Below the pieces are notes generated by a model. That model had not been told where the DNA came from and did no database searches. It saw nothing but the letters and a program-made list of their open reading frames with translations. Source: Bin87 sp964502995 (GTDB lineage: Bacteria; Chloroflexota; Dehalococcoidia; Lucifugimonadales; UBA3495). From it: a stretch of DNA of 23,504 nt. The first letter of the stretch is position 1. Every line of letters starts with the position of its first letter. The stretch covers positions 1-23,504 of the forward strand of contig CAZCZB010000045.1 of assembly GCA_964502995.1 (NCBI GenBank), written 5' to 3'. A program made the translations under genes and the position numbers. Shown here piece by piece: positions 1 through 7,886 of this stretch.

Positions 1-7
1 CCCCGCG

Positions 8-253
8 AACCCCACGCGCCCCCCCAACCGTCGGGACGAATAATCCTTCGCCCCGGCTCGTCGCGTCAACCATCCCAGCCAAAAATCGAAGGGCGGCCCA
101 TCGCAAACCCCACGCGCCCGGCCAAACGTAGGGGCGAATAATCATTCGCCCTGCCTCGTCGCACCAACCCATCCCAGCCCGCAATGCGCGGCATCAAACC
201 CACGCCGACCCCACGCGCCCGGCCAAATGTAGGGGCGAATAATCATTCGCCCC
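8..253. repeat. three ~100-bp direct repeats carrying a GTAGGGGCG palindrome
   Basis: Three imperfect copies begin with the same C-rich lead (ACCCCACGCGCCC) at about 8, 106 and 207, a period of 98-101 bp. Each runs into a hairpin sequence at 33-53 (degenerate), 132-151 and 233-252 (perfect). In the perfect copies the arms GGGCGAAT and ATTCGCCC (8 bp) flank an AATC loop. The first two copies also share a tail ending in CATCCCAGCC. The same hairpin recurs at 12019-12038. I infer a dispersed REP/MITE-like family. No gene is visible in 1-264. Confidence 0.75.
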
Positions 254-264
254 TGATGTTCAGG

Positions 265-687
265 TCAGGCCGCCGACGTCTCAAAACTGATCATCCAGTT
301 GATGCCAAACTTGTCGGTACACATGCCGAAGTACGCGCCCCAGAACATGTCCTGCGGCTCCATCGCCACATTGCCGCCCACCGACAGCCCGGCAAACAGA
401 CGGTCAGTTTCCTCCTTGCTTTCGGTGTCAACGCTGATCGAACAGTTGTCGCCCACGTTGGGCGGCGGCCCGAAAATCGATGTGGAGTCGCTGCCCATCA
501 GCACCGAATCTCCGATGGGCAGGGAAACGTGCATGATCCGGCCCTTCTCGCCGTCGGGCACCGGCATGTCCTCAGGCCCCTCGGCGAAGGTGACGATGAA
601 CGAAAACTCTCCGCCGAACACGGATCGATAAAAATCGAACGCCTCGCGGCAGTTGTCCTCAAAGTGCAGGTAGGTATTCAGTTGCAT
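265..687 (-). CDS. PhnB-like VOC (glyoxalase-fold) protein
   Basis: The product is 140 aa, the usual size for the PhnB / '3-demethylubiquinone-9 3-methyltransferase-like' branch of the vicinal-oxygen-chelate fold. Recognisable parts are the N-terminal LNTYLHFEDNCREAFDFY strand-helix (3-20), the central MHVSLPIGDSVLMGSD (52-67) and the C-terminal signature WGAYFG...DKFGINW (116-131). An alternative GTG start lies four codons upstream, but I chose the ATG at 687 because GGAG sits 6 nt before it. It is the last gene of a minus-strand run, 23 nt after the partial duplicate ORF. Family members are small cytosolic proteins of mostly unknown substrate, and I cannot name one here. No obvious metal-binding His/Glu set is apparent by eye. 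Confidence 0.85.
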   Translation of the reverse strand: MQLNTYLHFEDNCREAFDFYRSVFGGEFSFIVTFAEGPEDMPVPDGEKGRIMHVSLPIGDSVLMGSDSTSIFGPPPNVGDNCSISVDTESKEETDRLFAGLSVGGNVAMEPQDMFWGAYFGMCTDKFGINWMISFETSAA

Positions 688-700
688 CAGTTGCTCCACA

Positions 701-1111
701 TTGCTGGCTGCTACTTCTTTTCGTCCGGCGGCGGTTCGTCAAAAGGTTTTCCTTCGGCTTCGGCTCTAGCCTTGCGGTCAAGCCAATCCCGCCATTGTGT
801 CCGTTCTTCCGAGCGGCCAAGTTGGCGCTGTGCCACGAGCAAGGGTTGAATTGCCTTCTCAATCACTGACATAAGCCCGTCGCCTCCCTTGCTGGCTGCT
901 ACTTCTTTTCGTCCGGCGGCGGTTCGTCAAAAGGTTTTCCTTCGGCTTCGGCTCTAGCCTTGCGGTCAAGCCAATCCCGCCATTGCGTCCGTTCTTCCGA
1001 GCGGCCTTCCGAGCGACCCTCAGAGCGACCCTCAGTCCGGCCCAGTTGGCGCTGGGCCACGAGCAACGGTTGAATTACCTTTTCAATCACTGACATAAGC
1101 CCGTCGCCTCC
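701..1111 (-). repeat. tandem duplication of the 3' end of a membrane-protein gene
   Basis: The block 889-1111 (223 bp), the 3' end of the upstream gene plus its trailer, is repeated head-to-tail at 701-887 (187 bp). The copies are nearly identical except for a 36-bp contraction: copy 1 lacks three of the 12-bp units that encode Ser-Glu-Gly-Arg repeats. A few point changes also differ. The junction lies right after the stop codon and the trailer GCAGCCAGCAA (minus strand). This looks like a local duplication followed by minisatellite slippage. Confidence 0.9.
711..872 (-). pseudogene. duplicated C-terminal fragment of the upstream membrane-protein gene
   Basis: This 53-codon ORF starts MSVIEKAIQPLLVAQRQLGR and ends in the same acidic/proline tail (FDEPPPDEKK) as the gene at 899-1384. 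It is the tandem duplicate of that gene's last 65 codons, minus three 4-residue SEGR repeats. It is open from ATG to TAG and has GGGAGG 10 nt before the ATG, so it could be translated as a soluble basic/acidic peptide. It lacks both predicted membrane segments. I call it a gene fragment. It might instead be an expressed small protein, since the frame and Shine-Dalgarno-like sequence are preserved. Confidence 0.6.
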
Positions 1112-1384
1112 TTTGTGTATCAGTAGCACAATCGCCAAAGCTTCCGCCGGGTTCGGCAGTAGTCGGAACCGGTCCCAATTTTCGATCAGCGCCGTTATCG
1201 CCTCTGCAATGCCCTGATTTATCGTACCACCTCTGGCCATCATGCTTGTGATGATCGCCAGGGCCAACACGATTTCCACCGCCGTCAGACTGGGCGAAAT
1301 CAGACGATAGAATGTCCACGGGAACCCCTCCCGAGAATCCCTTGGCCGCCTGAGCAGTTCGCTGAGTTTTCCAACGAAACCCAT
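899..1384 (-). CDS. small membrane protein with charged SEGR-repeat tail (hypothetical)
   Basis: The 161-aa product is not recognised as a named family. It has a short basic N-terminus and a hydrophobic segment around 30-50 (SLTAVEIVLALAIITSMMA). A second, weaker hydrophobic stretch (AEALAIVLLI) lies near 80-89. The C-terminal cytoplasmic-looking tail has Ser-Glu-Gly-Arg repeats, then an Arg/Lys/Glu-rich helix and a DEPPPDEKK end. The ATG at 1384 is chosen over a TTG four codons upstream; neither has a clear Shine-Dalgarno. It follows the dehydrogenase gene by 45 nt and probably shares its transcript. Its 3' end is duplicated downstream. Inside the gene an AAAGGAGG sequence precedes an in-frame ATG (1096 on the minus strand), a possible internal start giving the tail alone. 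Confidence 0.65.
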   Translation of the reverse strand: MGFVGKLSELLRRPRDSREGFPWTFYRLISPSLTAVEIVLALAIITSMMARGGTINQGIAEAITALIENWDRFRLLPNPAEALAIVLLIHKGGDGLMSVIEKVIQPLLVAQRQLGRTEGRSEGRSEGRSEERTQWRDWLDRKARAEAEGKPFDEPPPDEKK

Positions 1385-1429
1385 CAAGCAATACAACAGA
1401 CGGCCGTATTTCGGCTAAACTCTCGCCCT

Positions 1430-2386
1430 CTACTCATCCTCATCCGGATGCGTCGTGATGAACCGGCCGGCCCGCGACGGATCAATGTGCGGCGCGCGCA
1501 CCTCCACGCCCGCCTGTTCCTCCTGCAGCCGCACCGTAACGCTGCTGTCCGACTCGGCCCAGCCGCGATTCATCGCCTGCAATGCGATCTGCTCCGCCAG
1601 CGTGGACATCGGCATCGGCACGTCGTACTCCCGCGCCAGCTCCGTCGCCAGCGAAATGTCTTTGTAGGCCAGGTTCAGCGCGAAGCTCGCCGGCTCAAAC
1701 TCTCCCCGGAACATCGTCCGCACCAGCCCTTCGTGCAATACTCGCATCCGGCCCAGCGAACCCCGACGCACGCACTCCCACAGCGCCTCCGGTTCCACGC
1801 CGGCTTTCACGCCCAGCGTCAGTCCTTCGGCAATGGCCTGCCGCACGCTGTGGCCGATCATGTTGTGTACCAGCTTGGCCACGCTGCCGGCGCCGATCTC
1901 ACCGGCGTAGAACACCTTGTCGCCGAAGGCGTCCAGGATCGGCTTCACCCGGTCGAACACCTCCCGGTCGCCGCCAACCATCACCGCCAGGTTGCCCGAC
2001 GCCGCGCCCGTCTTGCCGCCGCTCACCGGCGCGTCCAGCACGTGGCATCCCTTGGCGCGGAACTTCGGCTCAATCTCGCGGATCAACGTCGGCCGGCTCG
2101 ATGACAGGTCGATGTACACACTCCCCGGCTTGATGCCTTCCAGCACGCCCTCCGCGCCTGTCGATACCGCCTCCACCTCGTAGGGCCCGGGCAGCGACGT
2201 GAACGTCACATCGCTGGCTGCCGCCACCTCCGCCGGCGTGTTCGCCAGATGCGCCCCGCCTTCCAGCAGCGGCAGCGCGGCCTCCTCCCGCAGGTCGTAC
2301 ACAATCATCGGGAATCCGGCTCGCTGTATGTTCGCAGACATGCCGCCGCCCATGTTTCCCAGGCCAATGAATCCAACGGTTTCCAT
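1430..2386 (-). CDS. NAD(P)-dependent beta-hydroxyacid dehydrogenase (3-hydroxyisobutyrate dehydrogenase family)
   Basis: The 318-aa product carries the family's hallmarks. There is an N-terminal Rossmann motif GLGNMG (8-13), the substrate-binding DAPVSGG (118-124), and GSVAKLVHNM with the catalytic Lys (about 171) and Asn (about 175). The all-alpha C-terminal dimerisation domain follows. Family members oxidise beta-hydroxyacids such as 3-hydroxyisobutyrate, tartronate semialdehyde or glyoxylate-type substrates; I cannot pick the substrate. I use the ATG at 2386; a TTG at 2398 would add four residues. GGAG lies 12 nt before the ATG. The gene heads a minus-strand run (membrane protein, VOC protein) and is divergent from the nucleotidyltransferase gene. 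Confidence 0.92.
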   Translation of the reverse strand: METVGFIGLGNMGGGMSANIQRAGFPMIVYDLREEAALPLLEGGAHLANTPAEVAAASDVTFTSLPGPYEVEAVSTGAEGVLEGIKPGSVYIDLSSSRPTLIREIEPKFRAKGCHVLDAPVSGGKTGAASGNLAVMVGGDREVFDRVKPILDAFGDKVFYAGEIGAGSVAKLVHNMIGHSVRQAIAEGLTLGVKAGVEPEALWECVRRGSLGRMRVLHEGLVRTMFRGEFEPASFALNLAYKDISLATELAREYDVPMPMSTLAEQIALQAMNRGWAESDSSVTVRLQEEQAGVEVRAPHIDPSRAGRFITTHPDEDE

Positions 2387-2456
2387 AATGCTGATCAACT
2401 CCGCTAACTTCGCCTCTGGCGAATTGGTGCTACCAGTATAACCACGCGAAACATGC

Positions 2457-2485
2457 CTGACACAACATAAAATCGAACATATAAC
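2457..2485 (+). promoter_or_regulatory. sigma70-type promoter for the tRNA nucleotidyltransferase gene
   Basis: CTGACA (2457-2462) and TATAAC (2480-2485) are separated by exactly 17 bp in the short AT-rich gap between two divergent genes, giving a predicted start near 2492. On the opposite strand TATACT (2440-2435) could be a -10 element for the dehydrogenase gene, but its best -35 (TTGTGT) is 19 bp away. Confidence 0.55.
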
Positions 2486-2551
2486 CCGGCTTGTTTGGCC
2501 GGTATGCCGGTGCTAAACTTTGCCCATAGCAACCGCCAAACCCGTACTTCT

Positions 2552-3781
2552 ATGCTCTCAACGCCCGACGCTCCATCCGTCGGTATTTTTTTGAATTCCG
2601 ACGCCAAACTGTCCAACCTGCTCGGCCAAGTTCAAATGCTGGCCGGCAATTCCGGGGTCTCCGCCTATTTGGTGGGTGGCCCGGTCCGAGATCACCTGCT
2701 GAATCTGCCCGTCAACGACCTCGACATTTCCGTCGTTGGCGATGCGCCCGCCCTGGCCTCCCGACTCGCGGATGCGGTCGGCGGCCGGCTCACCGTCCAC
2801 CGGCGGTTCGGCACCGCCACCGTTTCCGTCGATGGCGTCAACGTCGATCTCGTAACCGCCCGCAGCGAAACCTACCCGTCGCCCGGCGCGCTGCCCCGGG
2901 TCCGGCCCGGAACCATCGCCGACGATCTCGCCCGCCGCGATTTCACCATCAACGCAATGGCCCTGCCGCTCAGTGATGATGACGCGCCGCTCGTTGACCC
3001 ACACGGTGGCCGCGATGACCTCGACGCCGGCATCATCCGCGCGCTGCACCCCGACAGCTTTCGCGATGACCCGACCCGCACGTTCCGTGCCGCCAGGTAC
3101 GCCCGGCGCCTGGGATTCGGCCTGGCCGATGATACGCTGGGCCAGTTGCGCGCCGCGATGTCGGACGGCGCGCTGTCCACCATATCCGGCGACCGCGTGC
3201 GCCACGAGTTCGACCGCATCCTTGAGGAAGCTGACCCTCTCGCGGTTCTCCGATTCGCAGACGACCTCGGAATCCTGGCCTCCGTCCATCCGAGTCTGTC
3301 CGCCGGCCACCTTGCCACCGTTGACTCCGACGATGACCTGAAACCGCTGGCCTGCCTGTCCCTGCTGGTGTGGCCCCTGTCATCCAACGAAACCGGCGCG
3401 TTCGCGGCGCGAATCAACGCCCCCTCCGACTGGGCCCGCGTGGTCGACGACACGGTTCAACTGGTTCAGCGTCTGCCCCAACTTTCCCGGGCGGACATAA
3501 CGCCGTCCCAGGTCTGTGCCCTGCTGGATGGCCTGTCGCCCCACGCGCTGGAAGCGGCCCGCACGCTGGCCTCTCCCGAAGTGGCAGAGATCATCAACCG
3601 TTATTTTGACGAGTGGTGGTCCGTCGCTCCGTCGCTCCGTGGGCCCGACCTGCTGGAACTCGGCGTCCCGGTCGGTCCGGCAATCGGTGAGGCTCTGCGA
3701 GCCCTCCGCCGCGCCCGGCTCGACGGCGTCGTGAACAACCGGGACGAGGAGGTGAACCTGGCCCGCCAATGGGCAGAATGA
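2552..3781 (+). CDS. CCA tRNA nucleotidyltransferase / poly(A) polymerase family
   Basis: The 409-aa product shows the class-II nucleotidyltransferase signature. GGPVRD (42-47) is followed by the DLD metal-binding pair (56-58), a third acidic residue in VDLV (about 99), RRDFTIN (128-134) and the DDPTRTFRAARYARRLGF segment (172-189) of the nucleotide-selecting neck domain. These enzymes add or repair the 3'-CCA of tRNAs using CTP and ATP. Some relatives only add A or C, so the exact activity is open. No HD phosphohydrolase motif is visible in the C-terminal part. Starts at TTG 2495, ATG 2504 and ATG 2552 share a frame; none has a good Shine-Dalgarno. I take 2552 because the family normally has only 20-40 residues before GGxVRD. 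Confidence 0.88.
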   Translation: MLSTPDAPSVGIFLNSDAKLSNLLGQVQMLAGNSGVSAYLVGGPVRDHLLNLPVNDLDISVVGDAPALASRLADAVGGRLTVHRRFGTATVSVDGVNVDLVTARSETYPSPGALPRVRPGTIADDLARRDFTINAMALPLSDDDAPLVDPHGGRDDLDAGIIRALHPDSFRDDPTRTFRAARYARRLGFGLADDTLGQLRAAMSDGALSTISGDRVRHEFDRILEEADPLAVLRFADDLGILASVHPSLSAGHLATVDSDDDLKPLACLSLLVWPLSSNETGAFAARINAPSDWARVVDDTVQLVQRLPQLSRADITPSQVCALLDGLSPHALEAARTLASPEVAEIINRYFDEWWSVAPSLRGPDLLELGVPVGPAIGEALRALRRARLDGVVNNRDEEVNLARQWAE

Positions 3782-3852
3782 TCCCATCAATCCGGTGGAT
3801 TCACATATTATCCCGGATTCAACCATAACTCATGAAAATGTGAGGTAGTGAA

Positions 3853-4086
3853 GTGGCAACCGCATTCCAAATTCCCGGTCCTGTTTATTGTGTCGTATGT
3901 AACGACGAACTGGATGGCCTGCATCGATCCACCTGTCAGATGTGTGGCGGGCCGTTCCATCAACCCTGGCTCCCCGACAACCAGTCCCCCCGCTGCGGCC
4001 GCGTGGCCAGCCATGACGAGACTCTCGCGGTGGTGTTCCTGTGCAGCGATTGCTACGAAAATCGCCGCCCGCCATCCCAAAACTGA
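3853..4086 (+). CDS. small cysteine-rich zinc-ribbon/RING-like protein (hypothetical)
   Basis: This is a 77-aa protein with a GTG start supported by TGAGG 7 nt upstream. It contains C13-x2-C16, C28-x2-C31, H36, C48 and C64-x2-C67: three CxxC pairs plus extra Cys/His. That spacing suggests two zinc sites in a treble-clef or RING-like fold, but I do not recognise the family. There is no signal peptide or membrane segment. It lies 17 nt upstream of the alcohol-dehydrogenase gene and is very likely co-transcribed with it. A role as a zinc- or protein-binding partner is only inference. Confidence 0.7.
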   Translation: MATAFQIPGPVYCVVCNDELDGLHRSTCQMCGGPFHQPWLPDNQSPRCGRVASHDETLAVVFLCSDCYENRRPPSQN

Positions 4087-4103
4087 AGGAGCGCAAACCT
4101 CCC

Positions 4104-5141
4104 ATGAAAGCCGTTTACATCGAAGCCCACGGCGACGCCGACGTACTGCAATACGGAGACCGGCCCGATCCCACTCCCGGCCCCGGCGACGTGGTGGTGC
4201 GGGTTGGCGCCAGCGCCCTGAACCGCCTGGACATCTTCACCCGTGAGGGTCAGCGCGGCCTGGAGCGCGAGTTTCCGCCGCCGCTGATCCTGGGCGGCGA
4301 CACCGCCGGCGAAGTGGTGGCGGTCGGATCAAACGTGTCCAGCCTCAGCATCGACGACCGGGTGGTGGTCAACCCCCGCATCAGTTGCGGCGTCTGCCAG
4401 TGGTGCGGGGCCGGACGCGATGAGCTGTGTCGGCGCAGCCGGTTCCTTGGCACGGCCATCGACGGCAGCTACGCCGAGCTGGTCGTGGTGCCCGAGGTCA
4501 ACGCGCACCGTCTGGAATCCGACGTTTCTTTCGAGGATGCCGCCGCGATACCCACAACCTACCTGCCGGTGTGGAACATGGCCGTGCGTCGCGCCGGGCT
4601 GCAACCATGGGAAACCGCGCTGGTTTTCTCGGCATCCGCCGGCGTCGGAGCCGCCGCCATCCAGGTGTTCAAGAACGTCGTCGGCGCAACCGTGATCGCG
4701 ACCACCAGCACGCCCGAAAAGGCGGAACTCGCCCGCAGCCTGGGCGCAGATCACGTCATCAACTACAACGAAGAGGACATCACCCAGCGCGTCCGCGAGA
4801 TCACCGGCGGCGCCGGCGTCGACCTTTTGGTCGACCACGTGGGCGCCGACGTATGGGCCCACGGTTTCCGTTCCCTGCGCGCCGGCGGACGCTACTGCAT
4901 CTGCGGCGCAACCAGCGGCCTCCGCGCCGAACTGCACCTCGGCCTGCTGTTCAGCCGTCAGATCGAAATCTACGGCGGCTACATGGGCTCGAAGGAAGAT
5001 ATGCGCCAGATCGTCACCAGCCTGAACCGGGGCGTAATCAACCCTGCCATCCACCAGGCCTTCCCCCTGTCCCAGGCCGCCGACGCCCACCGCGCCATGG
5101 AAGCCACCAACTTCTTCGGCAAACTCCTCCTCCGGCCGTAA
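4104..5141 (+). CDS. zinc-type medium-chain alcohol dehydrogenase/quinone oxidoreductase-like protein
   Basis: The 345-aa product is a medium-chain dehydrogenase/reductase. It has a GroES-like N-terminal domain, a structural zinc loop with C95, C98, C101 and C109, and a Rossmann NAD(P) motif SASAGVGAAA (176-185), ending with ...FFGKLLLRP. The catalytic-zinc ligands of classical alcohol dehydrogenases are absent. The usual Cys position reads ALNRLD (38-43), and the GHE motif reads GGDTAGE (64-70), as in zinc-independent quinone oxidoreductases. I therefore expect a structural-zinc-only reductase acting on an enone/quinone-type substrate (inference). ATG 4104 follows AAGGAG by 12 nt; the frame is open further upstream but that would overlap the preceding gene. 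It is convergent with the RDD gene, with only 5 bp between the stops. Confidence 0.9.
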   Translation: MKAVYIEAHGDADVLQYGDRPDPTPGPGDVVVRVGASALNRLDIFTREGQRGLEREFPPPLILGGDTAGEVVAVGSNVSSLSIDDRVVVNPRISCGVCQWCGAGRDELCRRSRFLGTAIDGSYAELVVVPEVNAHRLESDVSFEDAAAIPTTYLPVWNMAVRRAGLQPWETALVFSASAGVGAAAIQVFKNVVGATVIATTSTPEKAELARSLGADHVINYNEEDITQRVREITGGAGVDLLVDHVGADVWAHGFRSLRAGGRYCICGATSGLRAELHLGLLFSRQIEIYGGYMGSKEDMRQIVTSLNRGVINPAIHQAFPLSQAADAHRAMEATNFFGKLLLRP

Positions 5142-5146
5142 TCATT

Positions 5147-5737
5147 TCACCGGCTCGGTTCTCGTCCGGTCAACTGGCCGAACAACGTAGCCATCCAACC
5201 CGGTTGGCGGGCGGTTTCCGGTTCGTCTTCCGCCGGCTTGCCGACCACCACCACGGTGCGAGCCGCCATATCGTAAATGGAACGACGACGCTCCCGGTCA
5301 ATGAGAACGATGAAAATGGACACAATGTCCAGTATCCGGAGAAACTCCATGTAGCCGTTGGCTATCTGGAGTGCGCTGCGCACCGCTTTTTGCCAGGTTC
5401 TCATCCGTCGCCCGGTTCGGGCATCCACGATGTAGGCCCCTGCCGCCATGTGCCCGAAGGAACGGCTCCAGGTGAAATAGAACACCGCGTACATCCCGTT
5501 AGCCATGACGCTGGACAAATGGTACTTGTCCACCGCATCTACGTGGATGTCCAGACCGCCGTCGAATCCGACGGTATAACGCAGGAAATGCCACAGGCTC
5601 ACGTCCGGTCCACTGAGCAGCAGGAAAGCCGCCCTGATGGCATACATCGCCAAACCGGTGGGAATACCGCCGAATACAGTGGTGAATCCCCGCTCCCAAA
5701 AGGTGAGCGGGCGCAATCCCGGCGATTCGGGTGGCAA
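5147..5737 (-). CDS. RDD-domain integral membrane protein
   Basis: The 196-aa product fits the RDD family. Hydrophobic segments lie near 20-42, 78-98 and 132-147. The family pattern includes a conserved glycine-rich turn (SRSFGHMAAGAYIVDARTGR, 91-110), then Arg-rich KAVRSALQ and the closing YDMAARTVVV (155-164). RDD proteins are inner-membrane proteins of mostly unknown function; some act as ion antiporters. The start is TTG at 5737, two nucleotides after the proS stop, so it is probably translated by coupling to proS. The C-terminal ~30 residues form a polar cytoplasmic tail. Confidence 0.8.
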   Translation of the reverse strand: MPPESPGLRPLTFWERGFTTVFGGIPTGLAMYAIRAAFLLLSGPDVSLWHFLRYTVGFDGGLDIHVDAVDKYHLSSVMANGMYAVFYFTWSRSFGHMAAGAYIVDARTGRRMRTWQKAVRSALQIANGYMEFLRILDIVSIFIVLIDRERRRSIYDMAARTVVVVGKPAEDEPETARQPGWMATLFGQLTGREPSR

Positions 5738-5739
5738 GG

Positions 5740-7443
5740 CTACGGCGTTCCCAGCGTCCCCCGCACCGCTCCAACCACGTCGTCCAACGCGACCATCTCC
5801 GCCTCGTCCGCCGTGCGACCCTTCACCTCCACCACCGACTGTCGCAGATTGCGCGGACTCACCACCAACCGCACCGGCAGACCCATCAGGTCCGCGTCGT
5901 TGAACTTCACGCCGGCCGCCGCGTCGGTGCGGTCGTCAAACAGCGTCTCGATGCCCGCGGCCCACAGTTGGTCGTACAACTCGCCGGCCGCCGCCGCCAC
6001 GCTGTCGTCCGACATATTCAACCCAACCAGATGCACCTGGTACGGCGCGATGGGAGTCGGGAACACAATTCCCCGCTCGTCGTGATTCTGCTCAATGGCG
6101 GCCGCCAGGATCCGGCTCACGCCGATCCCGTAGCATCCCATGGTGATCGGCTGCTGCTGGCCCTCCGTGTCCAGGTAATACGCCCCCAGCGACTCGCTGA
6201 AGAACGTCCCCAGCTTGAAGATGTGCCCAACCTCAACGCCCCGCGTTGATGCCAGCGTCGCGCCGCATCTTGCGCACCGGTGTCCCGGCTGCGCCAGCGC
6301 GATGTCGGTGATCATGTCCGCCTCGAAATCGCGCGGATAGTTGGCGTTGCGATAGTGCGTGTCGGCCTTGTTGGCCCCCACCACAAAGTTCCCGCCGTTG
6401 CTGATCGACGGGTCGGCAATCCGGCGCATCCCGGTGATGCCGATGGCCGACGCCGAGCCGGCCACCAGGCCCGCCCGTTCAACCTCCTCGTCGTCCGCCA
6501 GCCGCAGGTCGTTGCAGTGCAGCGCGTTCTTCAGCTTCACCTCGTTCACGTCCAGGTCGCCCCGAATCGTGACGAACACCACCTCGCCATCGGCGGCATA
6601 GAACACCGCCTTCAGCGTCTGCGCCTCCGACACTCCCAGGAACTCCGCCAGCCCGGCAATCGTCTTGATCCCCGGCGTGCTCACTTCCTCCAGCGGCAGG
6701 GCATCCGACGCGTTCAGATCGGGATAGACGCCCTCGGCTTTCTCGGCGTTGGCGGCGTACCCGCAACTCTGGCAGGTGATCACCGTGTCCTCGCCCGTAT
6801 CCGTCGGCAGCAGGAACTCGTGAGAGTCCTTGCCCCCAATCGCGCCGCTGTCCGCCTCCGCCATCACCACCGGGATGCTGCACCGGCTGAAAACGTTGCG
6901 ATACGCCTGTGCCATCGCCTGGTACGATACATCCAGACCATCGTCGTCCGCGTCGAACGAGTAGGCGTCCTTCATCGTGAACTCGCGCACCCGCACCAGT
7001 CCGGCCCGAGGGCGCGGCTCGTCCCGAAACTTCGTCTGCATCTGATACAAAATCACCGGCAGGTCCCGGTAGCTCTGCACGTTCCCCTTGACGATGTTGG
7101 TGACGACCTCCTCGTGAGTCGGCGCCAGCGCCAGCGGCCGACCCCGCCGGTCCTCCAGTGAGAACATGTTGTCGCCAAAGGCTGCCGCGCGACCCGTCTG
7201 CTCCCACAGTTCCATGGGCTGCAGGGCCGGCATCCGCAGTTCCTGACCGGCGGCGGCATCCATCTCCTCGCGCACGATCTGCTCGATCTTCTGCAGCGAA
7301 CGCCACGCCAGCGGCAGGTAGGCGTACACCCCCGCCGCAACCTGCTGAATCAGGCCGGCCCGCAGCATCAGCCGGTGGCTGGCCGTTTCCGCCTCCGGCG
7401 GATCATCGCGTAGTGTTCTGGTAACAAGTCGGGAAATACGCAT
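5740..7443 (-). CDS. proS: prolyl-tRNA synthetase
   Basis: The 567-aa product is a full-length bacterial-type class-II ProRS that charges tRNA-Pro with proline. Visible features are motif 1 around ELRMPALQPMELW (68-80), the TxE amino-acid loop THE (109-111), and motif 2 FRDEPRPR...REF (139-155). The editing (INS/YbaK-like) insertion follows after CQSCGYAAN. The second CARC pair, GxEVGHIF, motif 3 MGCYGIGVSR and the C-terminal anticodon-binding domain complete it. Length and domain order match the E. coli-type enzyme. The ATG start is unambiguous from the family N-terminus (MRISRLVTRTLRDDP); AGAGG lies 12 nt upstream. It is followed at 2 nt by the RDD gene. Confidence 0.98.
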   Translation of the reverse strand: MRISRLVTRTLRDDPPEAETASHRLMLRAGLIQQVAAGVYAYLPLAWRSLQKIEQIVREEMDAAAGQELRMPALQPMELWEQTGRAAAFGDNMFSLEDRRGRPLALAPTHEEVVTNIVKGNVQSYRDLPVILYQMQTKFRDEPRPRAGLVRVREFTMKDAYSFDADDDGLDVSYQAMAQAYRNVFSRCSIPVVMAEADSGAIGGKDSHEFLLPTDTGEDTVITCQSCGYAANAEKAEGVYPDLNASDALPLEEVSTPGIKTIAGLAEFLGVSEAQTLKAVFYAADGEVVFVTIRGDLDVNEVKLKNALHCNDLRLADDEEVERAGLVAGSASAIGITGMRRIADPSISNGGNFVVGANKADTHYRNANYPRDFEADMITDIALAQPGHRCARCGATLASTRGVEVGHIFKLGTFFSESLGAYYLDTEGQQQPITMGCYGIGVSRILAAAIEQNHDERGIVFPTPIAPYQVHLVGLNMSDDSVAAAAGELYDQLWAAGIETLFDDRTDAAAGVKFNDADLMGLPVRLVVSPRNLRQSVVEVKGRTADEAEMVALDDVVGAVRGTLGTP

Positions 7444-7547
7444 TACAGTGGTTTGCCTCTTCCGTGGATCCCTTCGTCGCTCTTGGATATGCCGGGTGAA
7501 CCCGGCCCAGGATGGCGAGTGGGCCGGAGGTTATCGTAGGCCTTCGA

Positions 7548-7886
7548 TTACCTTCCGGTATCTCTGTCTTTCCGGCCGATGTATTCGCGCAGTGCCTGGT
7601 TGATACGCGTTTGATAGCCGCGTTCACCGTCGGTTCCTTGCTTGAACCAGGCGATTATGTCGGCGTCCAACCGGATGTGTATTGACGTTTTGGTCGGTTC
7701 CTTTTGCTTGCCCCTGGTTCGCCGGTATCTTTCCAGTATATGCGGCAACGCTTCCCGCGACGGTTTGGCCTCATCAAACCACTCATCGGTCAATTCGAAC
7801 GTGTCTGGGTCGCTATCAATACCCGCGTTGATTGCGGCGTTCTCGTCTTCATTTGGAATCAGGATTTTCCCGTAGTTGCTCGACAT
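7548..7886 (-). CDS. brnA: BrnA-type antitoxin (ribbon-helix-helix)
   Basis: This is a 112-aa BrnA-family antitoxin. The acidic N-terminal half is the part that wraps the toxin in this family. The C-terminal ribbon-helix-helix DNA-binding segment runs TKTSIHIRLDADIIAWFK ... GYQTRINQALREYI (about 65-103). The start ATG has GGGAGG 9 nt upstream and lies inside the end of the toxin gene (38-bp overlap), typical of a translationally coupled type II toxin-antitoxin operon. By family precedent, BrnA neutralises BrnT and, with it, represses the shared promoter. Confidence 0.92.
   Translation of the reverse strand: MSSNYGKILIPNEDENAAINAGIDSDPDTFELTDEWFDEAKPSREALPHILERYRRTRGKQKEPTKTSIHIRLDADIIAWFKQGTDGERGYQTRINQALREYIGRKDRDTGR

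Noticed and set aside
8..253. Possible CRISPR array
   Set aside because: Only three imperfect long repeats, without uniform spacers and without cas genes.
4427..6085. A 552-codon open frame on the plus strand running through the dehydrogenase and RDD/proS region
   Set aside because: It is Arg/Pro-rich, overlaps well-recognised genes in other frames, and has no family motif. It is a GC-driven shadow frame.
6280..7161. A 293-codon plus-strand frame opposite proS
   Set aside because: It is antisense to proS, which carries all its family motifs. Composition is typical of a reverse-complement shadow.
7491..7506. Hairpin GCCGGG-TGAA-CCCGGC between brnA and proS
   Set aside because: No T-run on either side, so it cannot be called a rho-independent terminator. 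It is short enough to be chance in GC-rich DNA.
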